From Tubulanus polymorphus (lineage: Eukaryota > Nemertea > Palaeonemertea > Tubulaniformes > Tubulanidae): a stretch of 64,000 nucleotides of DNA. Below, in pieces: positions 10,074-22,074 of the stretch (position 1 is its first letter; each line of letters opens with the position of its first letter). The DNA lies in the NCBI RefSeq assembly GCF_964204645.1, contig NC_134035.1, positions 8,618,501 to 8,682,500 on the forward strand, given 5' to 3'. Position numbers and translations under genes: made by a program. The notes under the pieces are model-generated. The model was not told the DNA's origin, made no database searches, and worked only from the letters and a program-made list of their open reading frames with translations.

Positions 10074-13000
10074 CTAATCGATAGATAGTTTTATTACATT
10101 AACTAACAACAGGATTGCTATTAACACGGCAGGTGACTCCTTGCTGTAACCGGCGTTCGCGCTCAGCATATGTTTCATCAGCGAGTAAGCAGTTTCGGGT
10201 ACGTCCCTCGGTATCTGAAAACGAATAGAAAATTTTGCTGTACATTTTTTTGGCAAATCAATTTCGAATGGTTTAAGAGTAGAGCGCTCCGCGAAGATTA
10301 TCGGGAAATCACCTTGTGACTAGAGAAATAATACGCGAATGCGAAAGACTGCGTCAATGGCGAAAAGAAACGACCGTTGAACATCGTCCATTGAATAGCT
10401 TATTGCCACACTGGACTGAGTGTGCAGATACGTACATACGCTGTGGGTTTGCCGCACGAAACTTGCGGCGCCAATCAGATTATCTGTTGTATAATCGCTG
10501 AAGCAAATTCTGCTCAATATATATCTTGCGACAATCCGGGCTTAAAGAAAACGTTATTTCTGATTGGCTTATAATGACATCATCTAAGCTGCGTATGTAC
10601 CTGTGGACTCAGTCTAGTCAGGTAGGGTTTCGGGCTGTGGCAGTCTCAATGTGATCAGGTTCAAAACCCGACCGAGGGAGGATGTAAACTAATGAAAGGG
10701 ATGTAATCAAACCAGCTGAGTCGCAAACTGCTTAGACGTACATCTTGTGCGACGAAACGCGCATAAATCATGATAGAAAATGATAGAGAATACCCGGTAC
10801 GTACCATGTGCCCCGATCCAACGATCCAAAAGAAATCGAAATTCTGATATCGTTTTTGATAGGCGACCGGGTTCCATTCGTCGTCCCGTCTGTACAGCGA
10901 TTTACGTTCGGCCTCTCTAAAACCCAGTTGACCGGCCCACTCCATGTTATAAACCCATCTCTCCGTACCTGAAATATCGATGCGAAATCTATGAAAACGG
11001 GTGCCTTTCTATCATAACCATTGGCGAAACACTTTGCCCCTGTTTTGACGATATATAAAGTATCCCATAATCAAAAAAACACTAGAAGAACTTTTCCAGT
11101 TATCGTGGGATAAATGAAGAAATCCCACACTTCGAATTAAATCATACGATAGGATTTATTATTTTGAAACCACAACGTTTCGGCTATTGACTAACATTCC
11201 ACCTGATGACGGCTGTCAGTCAACAACCGAAACGTTGTTGGTTTCAAAATAATAAATTCTATTCTGTAATTTAATTCGAAGTGTGGGATTTCTTCATTAA
11301 TCTACAGTGTACACGAATTATAGTGTTTATTCGACGACTATCGTGGGATGTTGTACTCCAAGGTGGGATATCCCTCGGATTTTCATCTTACACTGTGATG
11401 TTGCGCATCTGCTCGACTTCGCATGGTGTGCCGAGGGGCGCGTTGCGAATTTTCTAGTAGCCAAACTATCCATGTATAACCGCATTTCAATCGGGCGTTT
11501 GCTAAATTCGCTCGGTGTGTGTCACCTCTATCGCTCAAATCCGGCGAAATAAATACATCATGAATCATGTGATCGTTTGATCGACGAATCAGTCTTCGCA
11601 ACGAATTCGCCGGAAAAAAAATGTATCAATCTCGACTTCCGGAATACGACCGCCGCAGGTGAATTATACGGCGAATGATTCGCCAAAGATATATTCGCCC
11701 AATCTACACGTTTTAGTGAGAGGTGGTCACAATCGGAAGAAAAACTATATGAAAATTGTATCAACGTTTCGACTCACTGGAATCGACTTTTTAAACAGCG
11801 TCTTTCTTCTGATTGCTATTTTCACTCACGCAGTTATGGTCAGTTGCCTATCTATGAAACCGCATCCTCCCTCGGCAAGGATTCGAACCTGATGGCATCG
11901 CTACACTCAGACACGGCACGAGCCCCTGCCGCACTAGACCACACGAAAACTTGCGGCACCCATCAGATTGCTCGTTGTATGATCGCTGAGGTAAATTTCA
12001 CGGAAGAACTATAAATGGGAAAACCCGGGCTAAAATAAAACGGGATATCTGATTGGCTGATAATGACATCATCTAAGCTGCGCGTGTAGCGGCGCAATCG
12101 GTCTAGTGCGGCAGGGTTTCGTACCGTGGCAATCTCGATGCCATCAGGTTCGAATCCATGCCGGGGAGGATGATGAAGCCGCTCATTGAACTGGAATTGA
12201 TACTTGATACTTCGGCTCAGTTGAAAGTTTGTATACCGCAGATACTGGGTTCACAGGCGGTTGTTAAAGAAATAAATAAACCACCCGTTAAAAACCATTT
12301 GCATTTTTTATTTTACTGGTTTGCAGAGCGCAATCAAAACATCGGCTACAGTCACGGTTAGCGCGATGCGACTTCCAATGAATTTTAGTAGAAAATTCCT
12401 GCTACCCAAACTGAGAAAACCTGTAGAGCATGTCGGTGTAGCAATAAGTCTTTCAAAACTTTCCCTTTTTTCTTATTGAATTTGAAATACGAACATTTTG
12501 TGTCCAAAGCCATTCGATATGAATACGATTAGCCGTATAATACTATTAATGAATTATCGATCCCCTTTATGTATTTTTGATTATACTTTATACCACTATT
12601 ATTGGAATATAGACTGAACATGTCCGATAAATCATACATTTTTTCGCCTTGTTCTGGACTTCTGTGGGATTTATTACGTTCTTTACTTACCGATAGTGTT
12701 AACGATGATGTCCAACTGCCCGACCATAACCGTTACGTTCACACCTTTTTTCAATAAATACTGGACTGAAAAAATGAATTACATGCGTATTATGTATATA
12801 CGGTAGGCATCATTTGAAACGAGAGAAAATGGGTATATCTAAGAAATAAGTGCCTCATTGGGTAAAATGGTACGTGGTCTATATATGGAAATATACCTTC
12901 TTTAACGGCTGGTCTCAGGCCATCTTGTTTGAACGAGATAAATGTCTGCTTTTTGGCACCTGTGGAATAATTTCCATGAATATCAAATATTGAAACAATA

Positions 13001-13209
13001 AGTATTGGAACGAATATGCTAATTACAACGTAACGACGCTATAATGCCGTTATCGATGGGATCGAGAAAAAGTTGCTTTTTATAAGAGACGCATATGTAT
13101 GTGGCCGCCCCTTTACGAGGTATAACAAAGTATGTTTTTTTATTGTTTCATTTTTTGTAGAAAAAATTCTGAGGTCGATCAGAAAGCACTGGTATCAAAA
13201 AGGATGTCG

Positions 13210-13243
<34 letters not shown>

Positions 13244-16200
13244 CAAGGTATATATATTTTTCAAGTTCAGAATTGTAATTTCATCGTCACGAAATTAATC
13301 TTTATTTGCAAGAATAATATTCCCGTACTGATGAATTTCACGTGGTCGGGAATGATTTCTAGTTTGCGTCGAAAGTCTTCGGAGTTGAACTCTTCTGTCA
13401 ATTTCTCGTAAATGGCCGAATCGATATCTGCAACGAAGAAGACATTTTTCTATCTAATAGCTTAATGTCTTGATTTAAGTAAAAAACTCCTTGGTAGATG
13501 CGAAATTTGACACTTTGGTATCCGTTTCTAAGTATTTCATCGGGTTATATTGGTTTCAAGTAATCAAGTAAGTGATTGGTTTGATGGATCGAAATCTGAC
13601 CATAGAACTGTGTAAGCGGTTAATCTGATCTGAGCCAATAATTCTAATGCATTTGACGTTCTGAATACACGTGTTCGCGTTGCCTCATTCGACCTAGTAG
13701 CAATTTGATAGTACATTGCCTGATAGACAACGCCTAAGTTGCTCGAAGAATACTTTTCCCAAAAGAACCACGACGCATAGAAACGTGAAGACAGGATACA
13801 GAAACATTCCGAACATTTCCATGTATCAAGTGCGTTTACGCGAAACGAGAAAGTTGTGGTTTCGGGAAACGCGTTTCCGAGGTCAGAAATGTTTGATTCC
13901 GCGTTTCTGCGTTACTTCCAAGTCTCCCTGGCTTTAAGATAATAGATCACATTCCCTGTGGACGCTTAAAGAAGCATTCTTAAACAACAATGAATTATTA
14001 CTACTATTTCTATGCGGATCTCATCGGATATATCACCTTTACTCCCGGACACGCAGTTGTAGAGGGTTTTCACATTTTTGATGTTCAGCTTAGTAGTAAA
14101 ATCATGCCAGGCCAGATCGTAGCGGCCGGCGTTCGCGTAGGCTTGAATCATCGACGTATTGCCGTCGACGTCGACTCGAGTCCGGTCGTCGATCGTACCC
14201 TGCAGAAAAGAAAAATACAGAAACAATGTCACCATGTTCTAAATTCTATACGGCTGTCCGGTGGCATGGTAGTTCAATAATCTAAATTCGGAGACGCGAA
14301 GGCTTGATTTGTCTAACCTCAGAATATATGAACATTGCTATCAAGCTTTTGGCAACCGGAATGGATTTAGGATTGCGCAGGTCACGGCATCCCCCTTTTC
14401 AAGCGAGTATTGTCGAAAGACAAACATTCGGGTAAGTCTCTAGCCGTTGGCAGCGCAACATTATGTGAATCCGGTTTCGAGTTGTAAAGGAAATAAATTT
14501 CCAGAAAAAAATTATGATGAAATCATCGTCATTTTAGCAACGCTGTAACTTCGGTAACAGCATTGTGAAAAATGACCAGTTGCCAAGGGGTGATAACATA
14601 CCCAGTGATGGCTGTTGATTTTGCCTTTTCATCGATAAATAGTTTGTCCATACAACGGACGTATTTTGACCTCTCATATCCTGACTTAATATATAGGAAT
14701 GATATCAGAATTCATTTCTAAAAGCAGGAAGTGCCCCACCTCCTAAAAGTGCCCCACCTCCCCCAATTTCTCAGACGATGTCTCAGACTAAATCAAAGCT
14801 GGCTGTGAGCTGTATGTATATACGAAATTCGGAATAATACGTTCCCGAAGCGGGGAGAACAATATCGTGTCTATAATGTGTAGCAACAACATGTTGATGT
14901 TGCGCTTCGAAACGTCGCTGATTAAGGACTATATTTAACTTTTCAGCCGGGATAAACACACTTTACAGCAAAGTACAACCTTGTTACAACCGTGTTACAA
15001 CCGCCGACGCACAGGTGTACCTTGAAGATTTATCGGCAATTAACGAATCCCAAAACACGGGCGATGGAATTTCCGGGTATATCAAAGAGTAACAAGGCCT
15101 AATTCACCTGGTGCGAGTATACGAATTGAGATGCGGTCGATGAAATTAACATTAATTCATTCCACGTGCATCGCGTCTGCAGATAAACTATTTCAGTGAC
15201 ATTTGATTTAGATTTTCAGAATCTAAGCGCGATCGATTACATTTACCAGACAATAAGTAACCAGACCTTTAATTACCTTCGTAAACGTTCTATCTATTTC
15301 GGGGTATATTGCGTTTTATGTTCGTTTCGTATACATTATCATATACTTACGCATTGGTGAAGCTTTTTGCCGTAATTGACTAGATTGTCTATAGGTGACG
15401 TCCACGGCGACATCAAAACGACTCGTTTCAAATTGCATCGCACGCGGCCTTCTGATAGGAGTTTCTGAAAAGCGAATCCGTATTAAAACGATACCGATTG
15501 CGACGACGCACGATTGAGTCGTGTATCAAATCCCGTATCCAGTTTAAAATCCTAGTCTTAACATTTAAATCCCTTAACGGCCTTGCGCCACAATATCTAC
15601 AGTAACTTGTGCAATATATATAAATCATCCGCTTTTGGAGTATTAAGATCTAACAATCAATCCCTGCTAGTCATTCCCCGTGTTACTGCTAGTCTCAGCC
15701 AGGCATAGAGCCTTCGCGTAGTCTTACCTAGTCCAATTAAATCTAGTTCTTCAATCGATATTTTAAGATCTAATCTCAAAACCCATTTGTACATCAAAGC
15801 TTTTAATTAAACCAGTTTTAGTTTTCTCTGTTTAATTTACGCTTTTTACATATGATGTAAAGCCAATGAGCATATTTTATATGGATTTTCGGCTAAATAA
15901 ATTATTATTATTATTATTTTTATTATTATTATTATTATTATTGTTATTCTTATACGAACCTTGGCGAGTTGCGGAGCGAATTTCCCACCGTAAGATTCGC
16001 CGAATATATACAACGCAGTATCCTGAAAATATTCAGAATAGTGATAGTAAATATATGAATAATTGATCGATGTTATTTAACTAATTAGCATAATTACGAG
16101 TAATGAACTTTGATTAACTTTAAGACTGAGGGCCGAGTTCTATACAAAATGGTTTAATTCTAGAATCGATTCAAGATAAATTGAATCAACGATGGAAATA

Positions 16201-19200
16201 AAAGAGCTAAACTTTCGTGCGCAACAGGGCTCAGTGTTTATTCATTCGGCAATTGCTGTTAGTTAAGCCCAACGCACACGGCACTGAAAAAACGTTTTTT
16301 CCTCGTAAAAAAGTTTTTTTCGGTGCCGTGTGCGTTGGAGCCAAAACACAAAACACCGAACTGAAAAACGTTTTTCACGAGCAAAAAACGTGTTTTCTGT
16401 TTCGGCGAAACAAATTTTTTGCCGTGTGCGTTGGGCTAAGAAACAGCCGCGACATCGTGCCCGCAATTATCAACTTTTCAATTCATGAATTCCAAGTCTT
16501 CAATATTGTTGGATTTCGCCTAAATTTCAGTAACATGTCAACTACGAACATGTATTCTAATAATGAATACGATTTTGTGGGTTAAATATTTGATCCGTTA
16601 CATAAAGTATACATCTAGTATTCTCACCGGGGTTGTATAAGATGCGGGTGGCAGACGCCAATTAGCACCGGGGAAAAATTTTAAATTTTCTGTCCGTTGC
16701 TAGCTCGCAATACTATACTATAACACTGGATTTCGTGAAATCGATTGAGATGTCAAAATAATTTTCTCAATAATGTAATGAACACTGACAGAGGTTTCTA
16801 CCGTATAATTACCACCTTATAAGATCAATCTTGTTATCTTGTGTGATATGATATGCTTAGTTCTTGAATTATTAGGAGGTGAAATAATATCTATATACGA
16901 AGGTTTTGATTGAAAAGTAACTGATTTCATTTTTAGTAACACCATCCAGTACGGCAGCTTGGGCCAAATTCGGTTTTCGTATCTAGTCGACTAGTGGTCG
17001 GAACTAATAACCGAATGCGCTTGATTTTCGAACTATTTTCGGAATATAGTTCCGACTAACGGACATTCAGTTTCGTTTAGTTCAACTATAGTCGACTAAC
17101 TCAGATAACCGAAGGTGGCCCATTCGGTCAGGACTTCATTTCGAAATTACAAATCCGAAATTAATCCTACCTGAAATTCCCGTAATTCTCCATTGTTAAA
17201 CAGGTAAATGAGAAACTTGTGTAGATCGTTCGTTGCGACGGCATCGGTTGACGGCGGCGGGACGTTGCCCGTAACGTAGCTGAAACCCACCCCAGCCGGA
17301 CTGTCGACAAACAATACGTTCGCTTGTTTCACCTACGCGCGAAGAAGTTAAAAAAACGAATTTCTTGCAAATGAATACAGTCAATCCTACTGGAAATCGA
17401 TAATGCAAGCATTCTTATAATCGACTAGATCTACTAACTTAATGAACTAATATACAAATCGAACAATTACTGACTTAATGACGGATAATTTGTATGTCGA
17501 TTAGAAGTTTGAGATTTCCGAATTTCGAGTTAGAGATTTTAGATATTTCTTTGTCTAAGTTTGTTGGCGTGCTTTCAGCTTGTTAACTAGGCGTTGTTTC
17601 ACATTACGGCTGTACGTCCAACGCGAATCCGACTCAAAATCAACCCGCATTTCGGCACCGAATCTGGCTATATAGCGATTCGAGCGATCGAACAATTTAC
17701 GATGAATTATGACGGGTGGCCTTTGAAATATTGTGACACGAAAGACATACAGCGCTGAATTGTGAACTCGGATTTAGTGATTAACATACTTTTAGCGCTA
17801 TTAGTAGTATGCCTATAATGATAATTGTTGAACTGTATGATTGACAGTGATTCTAACGAAAACCGACGTGAACTTTTTTCTACTCCTAAATAACCGTTTT
17901 TTTTTCATGAGGTATTGATTTGCCTCGCATTTTTTTCGGAAAGCAAAATATTTCGTTATCGAAATACATGTCGAAACATGGTGCATACCCAAGTTGTCGG
18001 TCTGGCGTTTCCATCGACGTCCAGTGGTCCGATTTCCATTCGGTCCCCCACAGCGGTGGCCGCTTGACCCGGACCGCCCTATAAGAAATGAGCGAAGAAA
18101 ATCAAATTGAATTATGCTCTGGAAAGGACCTAGGAATTTCAGTTTCCTCAGAAGGTTTTTTTCTTTCATAAATGTGTTGTTTTGACGATAATTACTGAAT
18201 CAAGATTTGACGCTTGAGTAAGAACATTTCGAAATAAACTGATTCTGGCTGTAAACCAATATCTATGGAATTTGGTCCGGCTTTAATAATTATGCTCCAA
18301 AACTTTGGATCTCACATGCGCATTCTAAACATAGGTCATTCGATTTGCACGAATTCAAAGTTCACTTCAAATTTCCGATTCTATGCATAGGCTTACTATT
18401 AGTCTATTTGACCTGGAGTGCCGAACTTAAAGCGACAACGATCCTTCCATTTTACAAATGACATTTCATGTTCCTATACTTTCCATTATTGATATAACTA
18501 GTATAGTTTACCTGAATCCACATGATTAGAGGTCGATTTTTATATCCATCCGAATGAGTACTTCGGTACAGCCTCCAGAATAGCGATACACCATTTCTGA
18601 CATCCACGTAACCCCACTCATTCAAACCATCTTCGCTTTTGGCTTCGGGGCAAAAAAAACGATAGAAAAGCCTATTTCATATAGTCCGTATACTTTTAAC
18701 GTTGTGTCGTTTATATTTCATAATTTTCGATAATAGATTTCGCTATAATTCACTCTCGTTTATTAGCGTAAAACGGGCGTGTACAAGCCGTTGATAAATC
18801 ACTTGGGAGGTATTGGGAAATAAGGTGTGGTGGCAGGTGTTCTACGATGTTTCGACAGTAGCTATAATTCAAACGAATCCGTTAAGCTCATTTAATGCAA
18901 CACCGTCAATCGATGGGAAACTAGCTGTCAAAAGTCTGGATCCGGTTCCACTTGTGAGTTAGGGTTAACCCTAAGTTAGTTCATTTTCAATTAGTTAACT
19001 CAGAGTCAAATCGTAACACAGAACTGTGGAACTGGATCCAGGCAGTTTGGTGACACGGCATGAGATTGACTATGCTGAAAAAAAACAGATTCGACGCTCC
19101 AGTGGTGCGCTAGTATATAGTTATAGTGTATCCAGATCAAAATCTTCTATACTTCAGTCAAGATCGAATGAACTATTCTTAATCAAACCAAGTAGTAAGG

Positions 19201-19735
19201 AAAGTTATACAGATGACTGGGTATGAAGTGTAATTTAATATGTATTTGTTGGGTCCTGTGATGATATATCGTGAAAAATTCAGTACAAAGTTGATTGATA
19301 ATTAACCAATTTTGACAACGTTAGACTGAGTGTTCGTCACGTCAGCAGTTCCCCACTATAGGCTACGTTAAACCAACGTCCTTAATCGGCTAGAAACCGT
19401 AATTCTAATTAAGAGAGTTTTTGGTTTGGGAAAAGGTTAAGAAGGTCTAGGGACGGTGTTTAGTATTCGGTGGGTTGTAATGCAGATCCCAGATAGGAAT
19501 GGCAACAGTGTTAGTAAGCGATTTGCATATTTTCGTTAATAATCGGAGTATGTTATGTTGTTTTGAAAGCAGGTCTCAACACGTACATATTTTGAAATAG
19601 AGACACAAGGGACGGACACTCACCCGTTACAGTCCTAGCTTCGATAATCCGAACAGGCGTTAGCACGAGCGCGGTCGCTAACAATCCGAAAGCCAGCGAT
19701 GACGACGACAGACCGGGTCTCGCAGCGGCAAACAT
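10074..19735 (-). CDS. Serine carboxypeptidase (peptidase S10), SCPEP1/RISC-like
   Basis: Twelve exons (minus strand, 5' to 3'): 19735-19624, 18642-18512, 18078-17989, 17332-17171, 16022-15960, 15464-15351, 14199-14037, 13427-13329, 12959-12897, 12765-12691, 10968-10805, 10214-10074. All phases close to give 458 aa, close to the 452 aa of human SCPEP1. An N-terminal signal peptide indicates a secretory or lysosomal location. S10 hallmarks run in order: WGYVDVRNG, MWIQGGPG, LFVDSPAGVGFSYV, then the nucleophile GESYGG (Ser175), GQLD (Asp351) and GSGHM (His411), so the catalytic triad is complete and C-terminal exopeptidase activity is expected. Two oddities: the usual GGPGGSS stretch reads GGPGQAAT, and the C-terminus ends in a hydrophobic AVLIAILLLVNVI tail not expected for a soluble enzyme. 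Introns are repeat-rich. Start chosen at the ATG that opens the signal peptide. Confidence 0.92.
10450..10683. repeat. Palindromic tRNA-like element, degenerate copy A
   Basis: Matches the complete copy at 11864-12173 from GCCGCACGAAACTTGCGGCGCC through GATTGGCTTATAATGACATCATCTAAGCTGCG to the right end GATCAGGTTCAAAACCCGACCGAGGGAGGAT. The right end is tRNA-like with a B-box variant (GGTTCAAAACC). The left end is eroded. It lies in the intron between exons 11 and 12 of the carboxypeptidase gene. Confidence 0.6.
11113..11299. mobile_element. Fold-back element with hammerhead-like core (PLE-terminus-like)
   Basis: Inverted arms of about 85 bp run from AATGAAGAAATCCCACACTTCGAATTAA on the left to its complement on the right. 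The centre reads CTGATGAC (11203) - GGCTGT - loop - ACAACC - GAAAC (11229). This matches the hammerhead ribozyme core layout except for an extra pyrimidine after CTGATGA. The 11-bp flanks TATCGTGGGAT recur on both sides (11101 and 11340), which could be a target duplication or part of a longer arm. It lies in a carboxypeptidase intron. Confidence 0.6.
11864..12173. repeat. Palindromic tRNA-like element, complete copy B (~310 bp)
   Basis: Both ends are tRNA-like and face each other. The left end reads ATCCTCCCTCGGCAAGGATTCGAACC. The right end reads GGTTCGAATCCATGCCGGGGAGGAT, so GGTTCGAATCC (RNA polymerase III B-box) appears once on each strand. An A-box-like CGGTCTAGTGCGGC sits about 45 bp upstream of the right B-box. 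TIR identity extends over at least 35 bp. The middle contains GATTGGCTGATAATGACATCATC. Copies A (10450-10683) and C (28924-29169) share the core. Confidence 0.7.
13210..13241. repeat. (TA)n microsatellite
   Basis: About 16 uninterrupted TA dinucleotides in an intron of the carboxypeptidase gene. Confidence 0.9.
15517..15950 (+). mobile_element. LINE 3' remnant filling a carboxypeptidase intron
   Basis: Plus-strand translation gives FKILVLTFKSLNGLAPQYL, then (frameshifted) LRSNNQSLLVIPRV and SPIKSSSSIDILRSNLKTHL. This is the C-terminal tail signature of CR1/L2-type LINE polyproteins. The 3' end is ATGGATTTTCGGCTAAATAAATTATTATTA with a (TTA)n tail, characteristic of such elements. It is related to the copy at 5110-5385. 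It lies antisense in the 495-nt intron between exons 5 (ends 15960) and 6 (starts 15464), so it makes up most of that intron. Confidence 0.7.
16263..16439. mobile_element. MITE with ~18-bp TIRs, TTAA flank, copy 1
   Basis: Starts TTAAGCCCAACGCACACGG and ends CCGTGTGCGTTGGGCTAA. Internal blocks (AAAACGTTTTTTCCTCGT, TTTCTGTTTCGGCGAAACAAA) recur in the copy at 38664-38970. The TTAA borders recall piggyBac-type insertion, but this is an inference from four bases. It also contains an internal inverted copy of the terminal CCGTGTGCG motif, so it looks like nested hairpins. Confidence 0.65.
16960..17122. repeat. Fold-back repeat with ~37-bp inverted arms
   Basis: The left arm (GGGCCAAATTCGGTTTTCGTATCTAGTCGACTA) is inverted at the right end (TAGTCGACTAACTCAGATAACCGAAGGTGGCCC) with a few mismatches. 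The interior holds further short inverted AGTTCCGACTA/TAGTCGGAACT words. It lies in the carboxypeptidase intron just downstream of exon 4. Confidence 0.55.
18935..19042. repeat. Palindromic MITE (GGATCCRGTTCCACA family)
   Basis: The termini TCTGGATCCGGTTCCAC and GTGGAACTGGATCCAGG are inverted copies. Related to 9928-10022 (both contain GTTAGTTCATTTTCAATT-like interiors). It lies in intron 1 of the carboxypeptidase gene. Confidence 0.65.
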
Positions 19736-20190
19736 CTCCTGCGGCGGGTCGACTCCTTCACCGGTAACGAGAGAGCGTGCAACGAATTTAAAAACTAGTT
19801 CGCAGCGCTAATAAATAGATACATCTAAGCGCTCGCTATGTACACCAGCACGCAGCAGAGAGAACCAGCAGTCGGCGAGAGCCTTTTCAACCGCCGGATA
19901 CGACACAACGCAGAAAATTCATCAGTGCAAATATTAGCGGGTCGGTTGTATAATTATACAATAATTAACACTATCGTTATAACAAGCATCTAATAACCCC
20001 TGACATAATTCCCTTGATACATGCGATACTCGTATTTTGTCGATTACGTACGTGTGGTTATTCCTTTTTTGTATTACGCCGTTACTAAAATAGCGTTATC
20101 TTGGACAAATACTGGCTACCTTCTTCCGTCCGTCACGTGAACCATATTCATTCGATTGGGAAGCTCGCGCGACCTCACAATGTCGTTTTT

Positions 20191-20417
20191 TACCTTAAAA
20201 TAGGGATCGACCCTGTTATGTATTTGATAGGTAGATTTCGTTTGATTCGTTTTGATTTGGCATCCCTTACCTTACCAACCCGCCACATCTTTCGGTAACG
20301 AAACAGGCTGTTCGATTTTGAAATCGGAAATCGAAGTACAGATATAGTTGGGTGATCGTCAGTCGAGTTAACAGAATTTAATGTTTAAATCGAAGTATGT
20401 AATTGAGAAATTCGGTC
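20191..20417. repeat. Dispersed repeat, copy 1 (second copy at 27601-27818)
   Basis: Shares ordered blocks with 27601-27818 in the same orientation: ATTTGATAGGTAGATTTCGTTT, TTTTGAAATCGGAAATC, ACAGATATAGTTG and TTTAAATCGAAGTA, ending GAAATTCGG. No open frame. Class unknown. Confidence 0.6.
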
Positions 20418-21144
20418 GTTTTAGTCGGCCCCGTGGCGCGTAGATGCCATTGCCGGCGGTGTTTTTGTAGAGGGTTTTCCGAGATCACAAAATGCAACGG
20501 AAACGACGTGTTCATGATATATAGGGGTCACGCACGTAAGTGTGTTTGCCAACTAGTGCGAGAGATATGCAAACAACTAAAGATAACCGGAGATTCACGA
20601 ACTCAGAGGTTCATTTATTGTGTTTGACCACCGATATGGCATAGTCACGCGGAAAAAGCCCGTGGCTACAAGACCCACATTTACCCGGAGACTTACCGCT
20701 TTCGCGGAAAACACTGTTTATTATTGTTTTTCTGCAGATAATTATCATCATTATCATTCGGGGTTTCTGCTGCTTTCGAAGAAGACCCTATTAACATTAT
20801 TGTGCAGATTGCTATCATCGGTATCATTATATCATAAACATATTCTCTTTTCGCACTGCTTTTACTAAAAGTAACTTACCTGTCCTAACTTCTTTTTTCT
20901 GTACATTAATTCCGTGCCATAAATACTCTAGTGCATTTACAAATACTGCATGAATCAGTCACTGTACGTCTCTTGACTTTTGATTTAAACAAGGGTATCT
21001 ATTTGCACTGGGTTTCATTTGTCCATTCTCTGAAATGGCTTTGGAATTTCCAATAACAGCCGATAAGTCATCGTGATCAAGGGAGTCGAGATTCGATCAT
21101 CACTTTAGCAGTTAAGTTTTTAATTGGTTAGGGTTACGGCATTG

Positions 21145-21185
21145 TAATGATAATGATAATAATAATAATGATAATAATAACAATA
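21145..21185. repeat. (ATAATG/ATA)n simple repeat
   Basis: An imperfect run of AATGATAATAATA units, followed by ACAATTTATTTGTATATAGCGC. Such tails are often seen at retroelement ends, but no coding part is visible. Confidence 0.6.
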
Positions 21186-22074
21186 CAATTTATTTGTATA
21201 TAGCGCTAAATCTCGTAGTGACAGAAAAATATGACAGATGAATATTCAACATTACAGATTGATTACATTGTAATTGATTTGAATCGATATTCCGCCAGTG
21301 TCACATAATATCCCATGACGGATTTACCTCAATTTTGCATTAGATGTACCAAACACAGGCACCTACAAATAGCCATTGGGTCATTGGATTGGTATCCCCC
21401 ACAGTCCACCAACTTTTGAAAACCGAAAAGGTACCGCGTGAGAAAGATATCGTATATCTTTCAGCGTTCAGCCTCGTCCGTTAGAAAATCTGCGATGCAC
21501 TCTTCCTGCGATAGACGCTTATTGAACCCTGGGTCATATATGGGTACCCAAATTTACTAACATTTAACATCCCCTTTCTTCGTCTCTTAGACATTGTTTT
21601 TCAATTGGAATCTAATGAACGCTGAGTTTCGCAGTTATGAACTACGAGTTGACCGAATTGTAAAATGAACTTACTTCAACTCTAGCGCTCACATCCGGGT
21701 CCTTGAAGCACAGGGGCTTATATTTGAATCAGTGAAATGAAATAGATATCATGACGTATCAAATGTGTCGAGTATAAAAGAAAAACCGTATTTTGTTTTT
21801 TTTTCTATATCGAGTCGTTTTTTTGTCGTTCGTTTTATCGGCGATGAATTCGATTGAAATGGAATCAGCGATGAGACGATGATGGGTTTCCATTAATTAT
21901 TCAAACATCAAATTAATTCACCCCGTTATCGATGAGGACTTCAAGTGTTTTTTATTCTCCGTGAATTTTTATTTCCAATTTGAAAAACCTACAGAAAACC
22001 GTACGATCGATTTTTCGAAAATGTTTGTACTGAGTGTCTAACACGATATATCTATTCATTCGTTTGGAAGCGGT

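Noticed and set aside
11864-12173. Genuine tRNA genes at the two B-boxes
   Set aside because: The A-box is imperfect, no full cloverleaf with a sensible anticodon arm can be drawn by eye, and the same ends recur in three copies as part of a repeat.
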